Part shown: positions 18,073 through 26,196 of the stretch, one piece after another
How positions within the stretch are numbered: the stretch's first letter is position 1
Layout: each line of letters starts with the position of its first letter
NCBI GenBank assembly: GCA_012510305.1
Contig: JAAZIE010000019.1
Span: 1-29,309, forward strand
DNA from: Bacillota bacterium
GTDB taxonomy: Bacteria; Bacillota; Dethiobacteria; DTU022
Reading direction: 5' to 3'
DNA length: 29,309 bases
Translations under genes and position numbers: made by a program
The notes under the pieces: generated by a model
Database searches by the model: none
The model's input: the letters and a program-made list of their open reading frames with translations, nothing else
What the model was told of the DNA's origin: nothing

Positions 18073-18546
18073 TCAGCAAGAGTTTGCGATCTCTCTGAGA
18101 ATATCGGCCTCCCTTTGATCCATTGTTTCCGCAGCAGCAGCGCTGTCATGGTCATATCCAAACAGGTGCAGAAGACCGTGGATTGCCAGGATGAGCACCT
18201 CCCGCTCAAAAGGGCGGCCCGCTTGAGCGGCCTGATCGCGTGCCCGGTCCAGCGAGATGTAGATATCACCCACCACCGCCGTGCTTTCTCCTGCCGCCCC
18301 GGATTCCCGGGAGCCGGCAGGCTCCAACATGTTAAAAGCGAGCACATCGGTAGGGGCATCGAGTCCTCGAAAACGGCGATTAAGTTCCTGCAAGGAGCTG
18401 TCTCCGGCCAGGATAATGGCAACCGCTCCGTTTTCAGGACCGTACTGTTCCAACAGCATCCGGGCTGCCGCGGTCAACTGCTCATCTAAAACCGGGCTCA
18501 GCGTTTCTCCTTCAGCATCACCGGTTTTATTTATAATCACGTTCAC
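18073..18546 (-). CDS. ybeY: Endoribonuclease YbeY (16S rRNA maturation)
   Basis: YbeY is a metal-dependent RNase involved in 16S rRNA 3'-end processing and ribosome quality control. The metal site HGLLHLFGYDH is complete (His123, His127, His133 from the chosen start). Other family marks are NRRFRGLDAPTDVLAF and VGDIYIS. The frame opens at 18678, but those residues overlap pgpH and look unrelated. GTG 18546 overlaps the pgpH stop as GTGA and follows AAAGGAG, giving 157 residues. The coupling with pgpH and dgkA follows the Bacillus yqfF-yqfG-dgkA order. Confidence 0.95.
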   Translation of the reverse strand: MNVIINKTGDAEGETLSPVLDEQLTAAARMLLEQYGPENGAVAIILAGDSSLQELNRRFRGLDAPTDVLAFNMLEPAGSRESGAAGESTAVVGDIYISLDRARDQAAQAGRPFEREVLILAIHGLLHLFGYDHDSAAAAETMDQREADILREIANSC

Positions 18547-20651
18547 CTGAGCGAGCTCCTTTCGATCTCGGCCCGGAGATCTTTTTCCGGATACTCCACC
18601 CGGGTGTGATAGATGCCCGCCATGATCCGGGCAAAGGTGTCTCCGATCTGATCCAGCTCTTTCAAGGTTAAATCGCATTCGTCCATCTGGCCGTCGTTTA
18701 GCTTTTCTTTGATGATCCGGCGGATGAGCACCTCGACCCGGTTGCCCACAGGCTTGGCAAGAGAGCGCGCCCCCGCTTCCACAGCGTCGGCCAGCATGAT
18801 GATAGCCGCCTCCTTGGTTTGGGGCAGCGGCCCCTCGTAAGAAAATTTCTCGGTAAAGACCTGCTCTTCGACGCTGCTGTCCACCGCCTGCTGATAGAAA
18901 TAGGCGATCAGGCCGGTTCCATGATGCTGCCGGATAATATCTTCGATGACCAGGGGAAGACGATATTTGCGGGCCAGCTCCACCCCGTCTTTAATATGAA
19001 GGCGGATGATCATGGCACTTAAATTGGGAGAGATCTTGTCATGCGGGTTTTGCCCCGAAAGCTGGTTCTCGGTAAAAAAGTAAGGCCGCTTGATCTTGCC
19101 GATGTCGTGATAGTAAGCGCCGACCCTGGTCAACAGGGGATCGGCGTTCACCGCTTCGGCGGCGGCCTCGGCCAGGTTGCAAACGATCATGCTGTGATAG
19201 TAGGTTCCCGGAGCAGTGGTCTGCAGGCGGCGCAGTAAAGGATGGTTGGGATTGGAAAGTTCCAGCAGGGTAATGGAGGTGGTTAAGCCGAAAGCGCTTT
19301 CCAGGTACGGCAGCATGCCGATGGCGATCACGGAAGATAGCAGGCCGTTGCCGACGCCGGCAGCCAGGGCGTAACCCAACTCTTTTAGAATGCCGCTTTC
19401 CAAGCTGAGGCTGCCCAAAAAGAGAAACTGCGCCATGATCGTGGCCGCATTGGTCCCGGCCACATAAAGCCCCGCCCTGGCCAGGTCTCTGCGCTGGCTC
19501 ACCCGGGAAACGGCATAGATCGCGGCTAACCCCCCGGTCAAAGCGATGAAAAGGTAGCCGATCTCGCTGCCGGTGATGAGGCCCACCAGCAAAGCGATCA
19601 CAAAATTCATCAAGATGGCGAGGCGGTAACCGAACATGACCGTAATGAGAATTACCCCCATCGCCGCGGGGATCCAATAATTGGAGAAATAGGAGGCCAA
19701 AACAGCCAGCAGCAGGGTAATAATAATCACCAGGCCCAGCAGCAACAGCAGCCGGGGGTTATTGTATACGTTTTCGATAAACTTGTACAGGTATATGCCC
19801 ACCAGAATAAAAATAATTGCCAGCAGCAAAAATAGTCCGATGATTCCGCTGTAATCAGCCTGTTTCCCCCGGATCAGGCCCAGGCTTTCCAGCTGAGCCA
19901 TCTGTTTTTCAGTAACCAGCTCTCCCTCGCTGACAATAAGCGTATTGCGCTGCAGAATCACCGGCTCGACGGTCCGGCGGGCCTCCTCGCGGTTATTTTC
20001 CGTCGCCTCGAGGTTGGCGATCATGTTGGGCTGAACTAACGGGCCGGCCAGCTTCAGGGCAACCTGCTTCAAGCCGGCTTCAAAGGGGAAAAGGGCGATT
20101 TCGTCTTCGATCTGTTTTTGTGCTGTCTTCTCGCCCCCCACCTTGACCCCCTGCTCAAATATTTCGGCCAGGTTAACCTTGAGCCGGTTTTCCAGGTCGG
20201 AGATGATCGATTTTTCGGCATGGAGGGCTTCGGCCGTGGAGGCGGAGAGGCCGAGCCGGCGCAGTGTCCGCAGCGCCTTGGTTTTTTCGCTGTGGGAAAG
20301 ATCGGGATCGCTGCGAATCTCCGCAACGCCGTTAAAATATTCTTCCACGGCAGCAATAGCTTCTTCCTCCACCGCCGGGTTATAGTCAAAGACCTCCGCA
20401 ACCGCCTTTGAAGCCTCCCGGCGCAGCTGATCCGTGGTATATTCGTCGATGATCTCGCGAGTTGCATAGATCGTCTTCGGACTGGGCCGGTTCAGCTGCA
20501 CGTTGACCCGGCCGGGAATACAGACAAAAATCAAAATTATATAAATAACAACAAAGACAGCCGCCGCCAGCACAAACCTCTGGAGGCGCAGGTCCCACCG
20601 CAGCGGGGAATAGTTCTTGACATACTCTTTTATCTTCGGAATCGCACTCAT
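18543..20651 (-). CDS. pgpH: 7TM-HD membrane phosphodiesterase (PgpH family, cyclic-di-AMP hydrolase)
   Basis: PgpH-type proteins degrade cyclic di-AMP to pApA at the membrane. An N-terminal helix (about 25-46) is followed by a large extracytoplasmic 7TM-HDED region (50-265). A bundle of about seven membrane helices follows (265-450). The cytoplasmic HD domain has YYHS (His486) and YYHDIGKIKRPYFFTENQ (His515-Asp516), then IIRQHHGTGLIAYF and IIMLADAVEAGARS. The full length of 702 residues is typical. ATG 20651 overlaps the phoH stop as ATGA and follows GGGGGAAA, so translation is coupled. The metal-binding residues appear intact. Confidence 0.95.
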   Translation of the reverse strand: MSAIPKIKEYVKNYSPLRWDLRLQRFVLAAAVFVVIYIILIFVCIPGRVNVQLNRPSPKTIYATREIIDEYTTDQLRREASKAVAEVFDYNPAVEEEAIAAVEEYFNGVAEIRSDPDLSHSEKTKALRTLRRLGLSASTAEALHAEKSIISDLENRLKVNLAEIFEQGVKVGGEKTAQKQIEDEIALFPFEAGLKQVALKLAGPLVQPNMIANLEATENNREEARRTVEPVILQRNTLIVSEGELVTEKQMAQLESLGLIRGKQADYSGIIGLFLLLAIIFILVGIYLYKFIENVYNNPRLLLLLGLVIIITLLLAVLASYFSNYWIPAAMGVILITVMFGYRLAILMNFVIALLVGLITGSEIGYLFIALTGGLAAIYAVSRVSQRRDLARAGLYVAGTNAATIMAQFLFLGSLSLESGILKELGYALAAGVGNGLLSSVIAIGMLPYLESAFGLTTSITLLELSNPNHPLLRRLQTTAPGTYYHSMIVCNLAEAAAEAVNADPLLTRVGAYYHDIGKIKRPYFFTENQLSGQNPHDKISPNLSAMIIRLHIKDGVELARKYRLPLVIEDIIRQHHGTGLIAYFYQQAVDSSVEEQVFTEKFSYEGPLPQTKEAAIIMLADAVEAGARSLAKPVGNRVEVLIRRIIKEKLNDGQMDECDLTLKELDQIGDTFARIMAGIYHTRVEYPEKDLRAEIERSSLR

Positions 20652-21628
20652 AGATCATTTCCCCCGCCGGATTCGTAGATCTCGTAGGCTTTAATGATAT
20701 TCTGGACAAGCGGATGCCTGACCACGTCTTTTTCGGTAAGGTAGACCAGGGCAATTCCCTCAACTTGTCCCAAAATGCGCGGCGCCTCGGCCAGGCCCGA
20801 CTCCCGCTCCCGCGGGAGATCGATCTGGGTAATATCCCCGGTCACCACCGCCTGGGAGCCAAACCCGAGACGGGTGAGAAACATTTTCATCTGCTCGGAA
20901 GTGGCGTTCTGCCCCTCGTCAAGAATAACAAAAGAGTCATCCAGCGTGCGCCCGCGCATGTATGCCAGGGGAGCCACCTCGATTATACCCTTTTCGCGGT
21001 ATTTTTGAAAGAGATCCACCCCGAGCAGCTCGTAAAGACCGTCGTAAACCGGCCTTAAATAGGGATCGACCTTTTCTTGAAAATCACCCGGCAGAAAACC
21101 GAGATGCTCGCCGGCCTCAACGGCGGGACGGGCCAATATAATCCGCTGAACCTGCTTTTTTTTGAGAGCATCAATCGCCACAGCCAGGGCCAGGTAGGTT
21201 TTACCCGTCCCCGCCGGGCCGATGCAGAGAACAATATCCTGGTGCCGCATTGCCTCGAGGTAACGCTTCTGCCCTATTGTCTTCGGACGAATCTGTTTGC
21301 CGCGCGGGGTCACCAAAAGCAGCTCGCTGAAAAGCTCGCGCAGCGCTTTGGCCTTGCCTTCACGGGTCAATTTGAGGGCATATTCAAATTCACGGCTGCC
21401 CAAAAAATGCCCCCGGCGAATACTGCGCAGCAGCTCCTGGAACATCTGGTAAAGCGGCTCCACCTCTTTTTCAGGGCCTTCAATAACCAGTTCAAAACCC
21501 CGGGGCAGCAGGTGGACATTAAAATTATCCTCCACCAGGCTGAAGTGACGGTCATGCTTGCCGAAGAGCTGCAGCGACTCGTCGCTGTTTTCGAGCAAAA
21601 CTGAGCGACTGACGGTCTTTCCCGTCAA
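20648..21628 (-). CDS. phoH: PhoH-like ATPase
   Basis: PhoH proteins are cytoplasmic ATPases linked to RNA metabolism and often encoded beside ybeY. The N-terminal part (1-110) carries the family's KH-like region. Walker A is GPAGTGKT (137-144) and Walker B is FVILDEGQN (233-241). MYARGRTLDDSF-like sequence (YMRGRTLDDSF here) and TGDITQIDLPRERESGL complete the signature. The start is a TTG at 21628 with GAGGTGAAG upstream, giving 326 residues. It is 27 bases after yqfD and overlaps pgpH by 4 bases, as in the Bacillus yqfC-yqfD-phoH-yqfF cluster. Confidence 0.96.
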   Translation of the reverse strand: MTGKTVSRSVLLENSDESLQLFGKHDRHFSLVEDNFNVHLLPRGFELVIEGPEKEVEPLYQMFQELLRSIRRGHFLGSREFEYALKLTREGKAKALRELFSELLLVTPRGKQIRPKTIGQKRYLEAMRHQDIVLCIGPAGTGKTYLALAVAIDALKKKQVQRIILARPAVEAGEHLGFLPGDFQEKVDPYLRPVYDGLYELLGVDLFQKYREKGIIEVAPLAYMRGRTLDDSFVILDEGQNATSEQMKMFLTRLGFGSQAVVTGDITQIDLPRERESGLAEAPRILGQVEGIALVYLTEKDVVRHPLVQNIIKAYEIYESGGGNDL

Positions 21629-21655
21629 ATAGTCTTCACCTCCCCCGGGCAGGGT

Positions 21656-22855
21656 TCAAGGACGGCGCAGTTTCAACATGCCAATCTCTTCCTTTTTTTC
21701 AACTACTGCCCGGACCCACCCGCCTTCTTTTTCCCTGTACTCTTCAAAGTAAAGCTGTTCCCAACCATCTTTACCGGGGATCTCTTCTTGCAGTTTCCGG
21801 ACTGCCTTTTCCCGGGATTGCCGCAACGCTTCGCTGTATGGAACCTTTTTCAGCTCCACCTGCAGCTCGTAATAGGTTCTAGTCTCTAGTTCGACAGGGA
21901 AATTAAGATTCCTCCAACCCCATTTCAAAATGCGGCTCTTCTCCTCGGCGCTCCGGTACGGGTTTTTGGCCGGGCCCCACAGCCGCCGGCGGCCGCTATC
22001 CCAGCACAGGTAACAGGCGCTGCCGGAGCGCCCGGTCGGTTTTTGGGATATCCTCGTTAATTCGAGCGGTTCCCTGGCTTCGTACCAAACGCGGGCCTCC
22101 ACTTTCCCCCGGGCGCGGACTTCCCCGGGCGGGGGTTGCTCCTCCGGATCCGGGGTGCCCTGATCAAGGCTAACCACCCCTTCGATCAGCAGATCCCCCC
22201 GGGAAACGGTGTCACCCGCCTCTACCGCCGCCCGCCCCTCGATCACCACCACCCGTTCGATGAGGCCGTCCCGGGAAGCAACCAGGTCGGCGGGACGGTT
22301 ATCCGGCACCGGCTCGGAAAGATGTTCCACGATTTCAATTTCGAGCAGGACCCCGCGCAGCCTCAGCGCGGCCCAGGCGATATCGCTGTTGCGCCGGGGC
22401 AGCTCCTCGGCCAGGGCGGTTAGATCGATTTCCCTTTTCCAGATTCCCGGGCGGACACCGCACTGTTCCACCAGGGCCAGGATCTCTTCTTTTTCCAGGC
22501 GGTTGGTTCCGATGACGCGGATCTGCCAGACAAAAGATGTGGACAGGTAAAGTACGGCGACGAAAATTACCGCTCCGGCAACCAGGCCCCACCGGCGGCG
22601 CAAACGGTATTTGATAAAGGGGAGCCCCACCTTTTGCCGGATGCGCAGGCGGCAGCGCGCCTGCCTGACCAGGGGGCGCAGCGCTCTGAAAGAGTCTATG
22701 CCGAGGCAGAGACGGGCTTCGTCTTTTTGTTTTCGCAGATCCCAGAAGCCGAGCCCCCTTGAGACGGCCAGGTTGAGCACCCTTTCCACACCCCGGCCTT
22801 CCAAAGAGATGACCACAAATCCGCGGAGAAACCGCCACCATTTTATTATGAACAC
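21656..22855 (-). CDS. yqfD: Sporulation protein YqfD
   Basis: YqfD is a membrane protein needed for sporulation in Bacillus, made in the mother cell. At 399 residues it has the expected length. A conserved N-terminus (VVISLEGRGVERVLNLAVSR) precedes a single strong membrane helix at about 89-110. The extracytoplasmic part begins IRVIGTNRLEKEEILALVEQ, a POTRA-like segment. A C-terminal KVPYSEALRQSREKA stretch is typical. GTG 22855 follows ATAGGGGG. The gene is 23 bases behind yqfC and leads into phoH. Biochemical role remains unknown. Confidence 0.93.
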   Translation of the reverse strand: MFIIKWWRFLRGFVVISLEGRGVERVLNLAVSRGLGFWDLRKQKDEARLCLGIDSFRALRPLVRQARCRLRIRQKVGLPFIKYRLRRRWGLVAGAVIFVAVLYLSTSFVWQIRVIGTNRLEKEEILALVEQCGVRPGIWKREIDLTALAEELPRRNSDIAWAALRLRGVLLEIEIVEHLSEPVPDNRPADLVASRDGLIERVVVIEGRAAVEAGDTVSRGDLLIEGVVSLDQGTPDPEEQPPPGEVRARGKVEARVWYEAREPLELTRISQKPTGRSGSACYLCWDSGRRRLWGPAKNPYRSAEEKSRILKWGWRNLNFPVELETRTYYELQVELKKVPYSEALRQSREKAVRKLQEEIPGKDGWEQLYFEEYREKEGGWVRAVVEKKEEIGMLKLRRP

Positions 22856-22878
22856 CGCTGTGTCCCCCTATACGGCAG

Positions 22879-23163
22879 CTACATTTCGTAGGTTAAATTC
22901 TCGAAAACCCCTTTGATCAGCAGTTCCTCGGCAAGCAAGTTTTCGATCTGCAGCTGTTCTCCCCGGATAATAATCTCGCCGTTTTTCACGGAGAGGCGAA
23001 CCCGGCTTTCATCGTAGGAGATGACGCCGCGATGGTTTTCAATGTACAGCTGCACATTGCCCACCAGGGTAATGCGGGGGAGATCGAGCAGGACCTCGTG
23101 GGGCAGTTCAAAAAAATCAGCGATAACCTCTTTGAAACTGCCTTTCTTTTTTCTACGCGGCAA
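22879..23163 (-). CDS. yqfC: Sporulation protein YqfC
   Basis: YqfC is a 94-residue protein of the YabP/YqfC family, found only in spore formers and paired with YqfD. The pattern LPRITLVGNVQLYIENHRGV, then SVKNGEIIIRGEQLQIENLL, is diagnostic of the beta-rich fold. The start is a TTG at 23163 with a strong GGGAGGTGG eight bases upstream. It is the first gene of the unit running to dgkA. A candidate sigma-E promoter lies at 23199-23227, which agrees with known mother-cell expression of yqfC in Bacillus. Confidence 0.93.
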   Translation of the reverse strand: MPRRKKKGSFKEVIADFFELPHEVLLDLPRITLVGNVQLYIENHRGVISYDESRVRLSVKNGEIIIRGEQLQIENLLAEELLIKGVFENLTYEM

Positions 23164-23198
23164 GCTTCAACCACCTCCCGCCAAATAAGTTTCGTTTA

Positions 23199-23227
23199 AA
23201 TTTATGCACCGGCCGGATAAAATACAA
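23199..23227 (-). promoter_or_regulatory. Candidate sigma-E promoter of yqfC-yqfD
   Basis: On the minus strand TTGTATT (23227-23221) is followed, after exactly 14 bases, by CATAAATT (23206-23199). This fits the sigma-E pattern KMATATT-N14-CATACANT with two mismatches in the -35 element and one in the -10. Transcription would begin near 23192, giving a leader of about 28 bases that includes the yqfC ribosome site. The rest of 23164-23364 holds no gene I can support. Confidence 0.5.
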
Positions 23228-23366
23228 CTTTGCCAAGATAAAGCTGCTGCCAAAATTAAGATCCCCGCCCCCTGCAAAAGAGCCTTTTCCCGTAAGCGGT
23301 TTTACACAGAGGGGCAGGATTGCGGAATATGGATTGCCCGGCGGCTGAGAGAAGACAGCTGGAATT

Positions 23367-23394
23367 AAAAAAGCCCGGCTGCTATTAACCGGGC
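23367..23394 (-). terminator. rpsU terminator
   Basis: On the minus strand GCCCGG (23394-23389) pairs with CCGGGC (23378-23373) across a 10-base loop, followed at once by six T (23372-23367). It closes the HIT-rpsU transcript and separates it from yqfC. Confidence 0.9.
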
Positions 23395-23474
23395 CTGAGA
23401 ATCGGGGGTATGGTCATACTGTACTACACGCTCATCGCATCCGCAGGGGGGAAACCCCTGGGGAAAGCAGGCGC

Positions 23475-23654
23475 TTAACGATAACGGCGCTTTCTTCGTG
23501 CCGCTTCTGATTTCTTCTTGCGGCGGACACTCGGCTTTTCATAATGTCTCCGGCGCCGTGCTTCCGACAGGACGCCTGTCCGGGCACACTTCTTTTTAAA
23601 CCTTCGCAGGGCCCGGTCAAGGGATTCGTTCTTCCCCACTTTAATTTCAGCCAT
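23475..23654 (-). CDS. rpsU: 30S ribosomal protein S21
   Basis: Small basic ribosomal protein of 59 residues. The sequence AEIKVGKNESLDRALRRFKK and the Arg/Lys-rich C-terminus (RRKKKSEAARRKRRYR) are characteristic. The frame opens at 23690, but the ATG at 23654 directly precedes the conserved start and follows GGGGGGGAAG. It lies downstream of the HIT gene and ends in a good terminator, next to yqfC as in Bacillus, where yqeY lies between. Confidence 0.97.
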   Translation of the reverse strand: MAEIKVGKNESLDRALRRFKKKCARTGVLSEARRRRHYEKPSVRRKKKSEAARRKRRYR

Positions 23655-23701
23655 AATATCTTCCCCCCCCTCTGCGCAAACCACCGCCAAAAAAAGGCTG
23701 T

Positions 23702-24064
23702 TTAAACCCCCCGCCCCCTGGCGATAGCAGGCGATAACGCTTTTCCTCCCAGAAGGTGCAGGTGCAGATGGTAAACCACCTGGCCGCCTTCCCGGCCGCA
23801 GTTGATCACCAACCGGTAACCGGACTTGTCCAGATCAAAAGAGCGGGCCAGGTCATTGGCCACACCCACCAGGCGGCCCACCAGGAGGGTGTCTTCCTCT
23901 TTCAAGTCAACCAGGGTCGGAATATGCCTGCGCGGAACAATGAGCAGGTGAACCGGGGCCGCAGGATAAACGTCTTTGAAGGCGACGATATCCTCGTCTT
24001 CATAAACTATCTCCGCATCGCTTTCCTTGTTGATAATACGGCAAAATATACAATCAGCAGTCAT
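23702..24064 (-). CDS. HIT family nucleotide-binding protein (HinT-like)
   Basis: HIT proteins hydrolyse adenosine 5'-phosphoramidates and related nucleotides. The catalytic triad HLHLHLLGG (His99, 101, 103) is intact. The N-terminus DCIFCRIINKE with Cys5 and Cys8 is typical of the HinT branch. HLLIVPRRHIPTL is the second conserved block. The frame opens at 24139, but ATG 24064 follows GCAGGAGG and gives the normal 120 residues. It is the first gene of a short transcript with rpsU, behind a good promoter. Confidence 0.95.
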   Translation of the reverse strand: MTADCIFCRIINKESDAEIVYEDEDIVAFKDVYPAAPVHLLIVPRRHIPTLVDLKEEDTLLVGRLVGVANDLARSFDLDKSGYRLVINCGREGGQVVYHLHLHLLGGKALSPAIARGRGV

Positions 24065-24091
24065 CACGAACCTCCTGCTTGCAATGCTGCA

Positions 24092-24120
24092 ATTATAGCA
24101 CAATAGCAGCCGTCCAGAAA
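24092..24120 (-). promoter_or_regulatory. Extended -10 promoter of the HIT-rpsU transcript
   Basis: On the minus strand TGC-TATAAT (TATAAT at 24097-24092) is an extended -10, with a weak -35 TTTCTG (24120-24115) 17 bases upstream. It lies about 30 bases before the HIT start codon, giving a very short leader. Confidence 0.65.
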
Positions 24121-24205
24121 AATAGGAAAAACAGGCCACCGTAAATGCGGTTTATCTGTTTATTCGGGATGGGCTCCGCTTTTACCTTTTTATAAAAAGA
24201 AATAT

Positions 24206-25729
24206 TTAAAGCAAACCGGGTTCATCCTGTTCAAAAACCCGGGCGAAGAAGCCAAAGGTTTTTTCCTTCAGGGTTGCAGCAGGGGCGGGGGTGAGAAGAG
24301 ACACCGCCACCAGGGTGATTACGGCAAGGAAAAAAGCGGGAACCACCGGCATCAGGCCGAAAGTGGTCCAGCCGGGGAGAATCCCCAGGTACCACAGGTG
24401 CAGCATCACTGCGGGCAGGATCAGGGCGGCACAGGTGCCGTACTGGTTGGCCCGCCGCCAGTAGAGCACACCGATCATCACCGGCAGCATTATCGAAAAC
24501 CCCGAGAAAGCGAAGGCGGCGATAGCCAGGATGGCTGCCGGCCGGGCCAGGGCGATGCAGAGCGCTGCGGCGGAAAATAGAACCAGGATGATCCGGCCCC
24601 ACAGCACCGCCCGCTCCGGGGAGATGCGGATATAAGGCGAGATGAGATCGTCTGTCACCAGGTGGGCCACGGTGAGCAGCTGTGAATCGATCGATGATTT
24701 GACGATGGCCAGGATCATGAGCAGGCCCAGAATCGTCCACAGCGGCGAGAGGTGGCCGCTGATCAGCAGCGGCACGATATTATCCGAATCCTTACCCACC
24801 AGCCCCGGTATGGAGACGGCGCCCCAGACGCCGAGCAGGGTGGAGATGCCGAAGATGAGCGCCATCGCCGCCGGGTAGAAGAGGGTTACCTGCTTCAGGT
24901 TCCGACTGCTCCGCGCGGCCATGATCCGGATAAAGATCTGGGGAAAGACCACCACCGCAATGGAGTTGATGAAAGAAAAACTAAACCAGTTTGCCGGCGC
25001 CAGATCCGGGGAAAGGGCGCGCTGCAGCAGGGCGGGCTGTTCAGCCGCGATCCGGCTGGTGATAGCGGAAAAGCCGCCCAGGGCCCTTACGAGAGCAAAG
25101 AGAAGCAGTACCGAGATGACCATAAAGAGAGCGCCCTGAAAGATATCTGTCCAGACGGTGCCCCGCATGCCCGCCGGAACGGTATAGAGCAGCGACACCA
25201 CCACGATAATCGCTGCAGCCGGCCAGTAGGGAACCAGGCCTTCGCTGATGGTGGAAAAAGCAAGCCCGCCCCCGATGATGCTCACCACCAGGTAGGGCAG
25301 GGTGTAGTACAGCAGTAAAAAAAGAAAAAGCAGCGATACGGCGCGGCTCTTCAGGATCCCCCCGAAGACCTGGGGCTGGGTGGCGTAGCCGTAACGCTTC
25401 CCCAGCAGCCAGGAACGGTAGCCGATAAGATAATAGGTAAAGGGGGTGATAAAAATGCTCCAGCCGATAACATAGCCGTAGGCGCCGTAGCCGGCGTGGT
25501 AGGAGAACCCGGCATGACCGATGATCGTAAAGGCGGTAATGTTGGTGGCAAAAAGGGTCATGAATACAGCGATGCTGCCCAGCCCCCGCCCGGCCATAAA
25601 ATAGTCTTCCCTGGTCTTGCGGGTAACCCTGGCTCCGTAACCGCCGATGATCAGGAGGACCAGCACGTATGCCAGGAGGATGCTGAATCCGAGGACGCTA
25701 TTCACCGGTGCCAACCCCTTTTTTGTCAT
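24206..25729 (-). CDS. Sodium:solute symporter family transporter
   Basis: This integral membrane protein of 507 residues has about 13 predicted helices, in the SSS (PutP/PanF/MctP) family. The opening TREDYFMAGRGLGSIAVFMT, then NITAFTIIGHAGFSYHAGYG, is the family's typical start. GMRGTVWTDIFQGALFMV and VKSSIDSQLLTVAHLVTDDL are further conserved blocks. The substrate cannot be read from sequence; monocarboxylates are one possibility for members paired with a small DUF3311 protein. ATG 25729 has AGGAG four bases upstream. GTG 25705 with AAGGGG at better spacing is an alternative that would shorten the overlap with the upstream gene from 32 to 8 bases. Confidence 0.9.
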   Translation of the reverse strand: MTKKGLAPVNSVLGFSILLAYVLVLLIIGGYGARVTRKTREDYFMAGRGLGSIAVFMTLFATNITAFTIIGHAGFSYHAGYGAYGYVIGWSIFITPFTYYLIGYRSWLLGKRYGYATQPQVFGGILKSRAVSLLFLFLLLYYTLPYLVVSIIGGGLAFSTISEGLVPYWPAAAIIVVVSLLYTVPAGMRGTVWTDIFQGALFMVISVLLLFALVRALGGFSAITSRIAAEQPALLQRALSPDLAPANWFSFSFINSIAVVVFPQIFIRIMAARSSRNLKQVTLFYPAAMALIFGISTLLGVWGAVSIPGLVGKDSDNIVPLLISGHLSPLWTILGLLMILAIVKSSIDSQLLTVAHLVTDDLISPYIRISPERAVLWGRIILVLFSAAALCIALARPAAILAIAAFAFSGFSIMLPVMIGVLYWRRANQYGTCAALILPAVMLHLWYLGILPGWTTFGLMPVVPAFFLAVITLVAVSLLTPAPAATLKEKTFGFFARVFEQDEPGLL

Positions 25730-25982
25730 TATGCTCCTGTTCCAGCAATCCGGCCGGCGGATCGGGCCAGGCCAAAGTGACTACCAGGCCCATGGCCAGG
25801 GTTGCCAGCAGGGCGTATCCGATATAGTAAGAAAATGAAAAGGGCATAAACCCGAAGAGGAAGGGCGCCCGGGCATCCCATTTCCATAACCAAAAGCTGT
25901 TATGCAGCAGAAACATGATCAGGGCAATCAGCGAAGCCGCACCCAGCCTGGCTCCTGCGTTTAGCCTGTTCAAAAGATCCAC
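25698..25982 (-). CDS. Small DUF3311-like membrane protein, partner of the symporter
   Basis: A 94-residue protein with two predicted helices (about 14-30 and 48-72) and a charged C-terminal tail. The spacing of WDARAPFLFGFMPFSFSYY before the second helix resembles DUF3311 proteins, which are usually encoded directly before SSS transporters, as Bacillus yhjC before yhjB. It overlaps the symporter gene and runs in the same direction, so it is probably a subunit or assembly factor. The start is GTG 25982; TTG 25973 is better spaced from the GAGGGG ribosome site and may be the true one. Confidence 0.75.
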   Translation of the reverse strand: MDLLNRLNAGARLGAASLIALIMFLLHNSFWLWKWDARAPFLFGFMPFSFSYYIGYALLATLAMGLVVTLAWPDPPAGLLEQEHNDKKGVGTGE

Positions 25983-26010
25983 CCCTCTTTTAAAAATAAA
26001 GACACAATTT

Positions 26011-26026
26011 GGATTCGACAGAATCC
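26011..26026. promoter_or_regulatory. Perfect palindrome upstream of the symporter unit (possible operator)
   Basis: GGATTC, four bases, GAATCC. It lies 29 bases upstream of the DUF3311-like gene, where a repressor or activator could act on its promoter. No clear -10/-35 pair for the minus strand was identified beside it. Confidence 0.35.
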
Positions 26027-26128
26027 AGGCAATTCCTGCATGAACTGCTTTAATTTAGAAGGCGGTAAGTTTTAAAGTTCACCGTGGGGGCTTTAACCGG
26101 GCTGCAGGGCAGTTCAGGCAGGGCCGCC

Positions 26129-26158
26129 TTGCACCGCTTTGCCGAATTAAGCTATAAT
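26129..26158 (+). promoter_or_regulatory. Sigma-A type promoter of selU
   Basis: TTGCAC (26129-26134), 18 bases, then a perfect TATAAT (26153-26158). Transcription would begin near 26165, about 32 bases before the selU start. It points away from the symporter unit. Confidence 0.7.
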
Positions 26159-26196
26159 TAAACCGGGTCCAAAATAGAAAAGGGGTGGGCTCCTGC

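Noticed and set aside
18063..18422. A 120-residue N-terminal extension of dgkA
   Set aside because: It overlaps ybeY in another frame and has no homology to the kinase family. The ATG at 18062 begins the conserved part.
19039..19677. A 212-codon minus-strand open frame inside pgpH
   Set aside because: It is a frame-shifted shadow of the pgpH membrane region; the composition is unnatural and rich in Arg, His and Pro.
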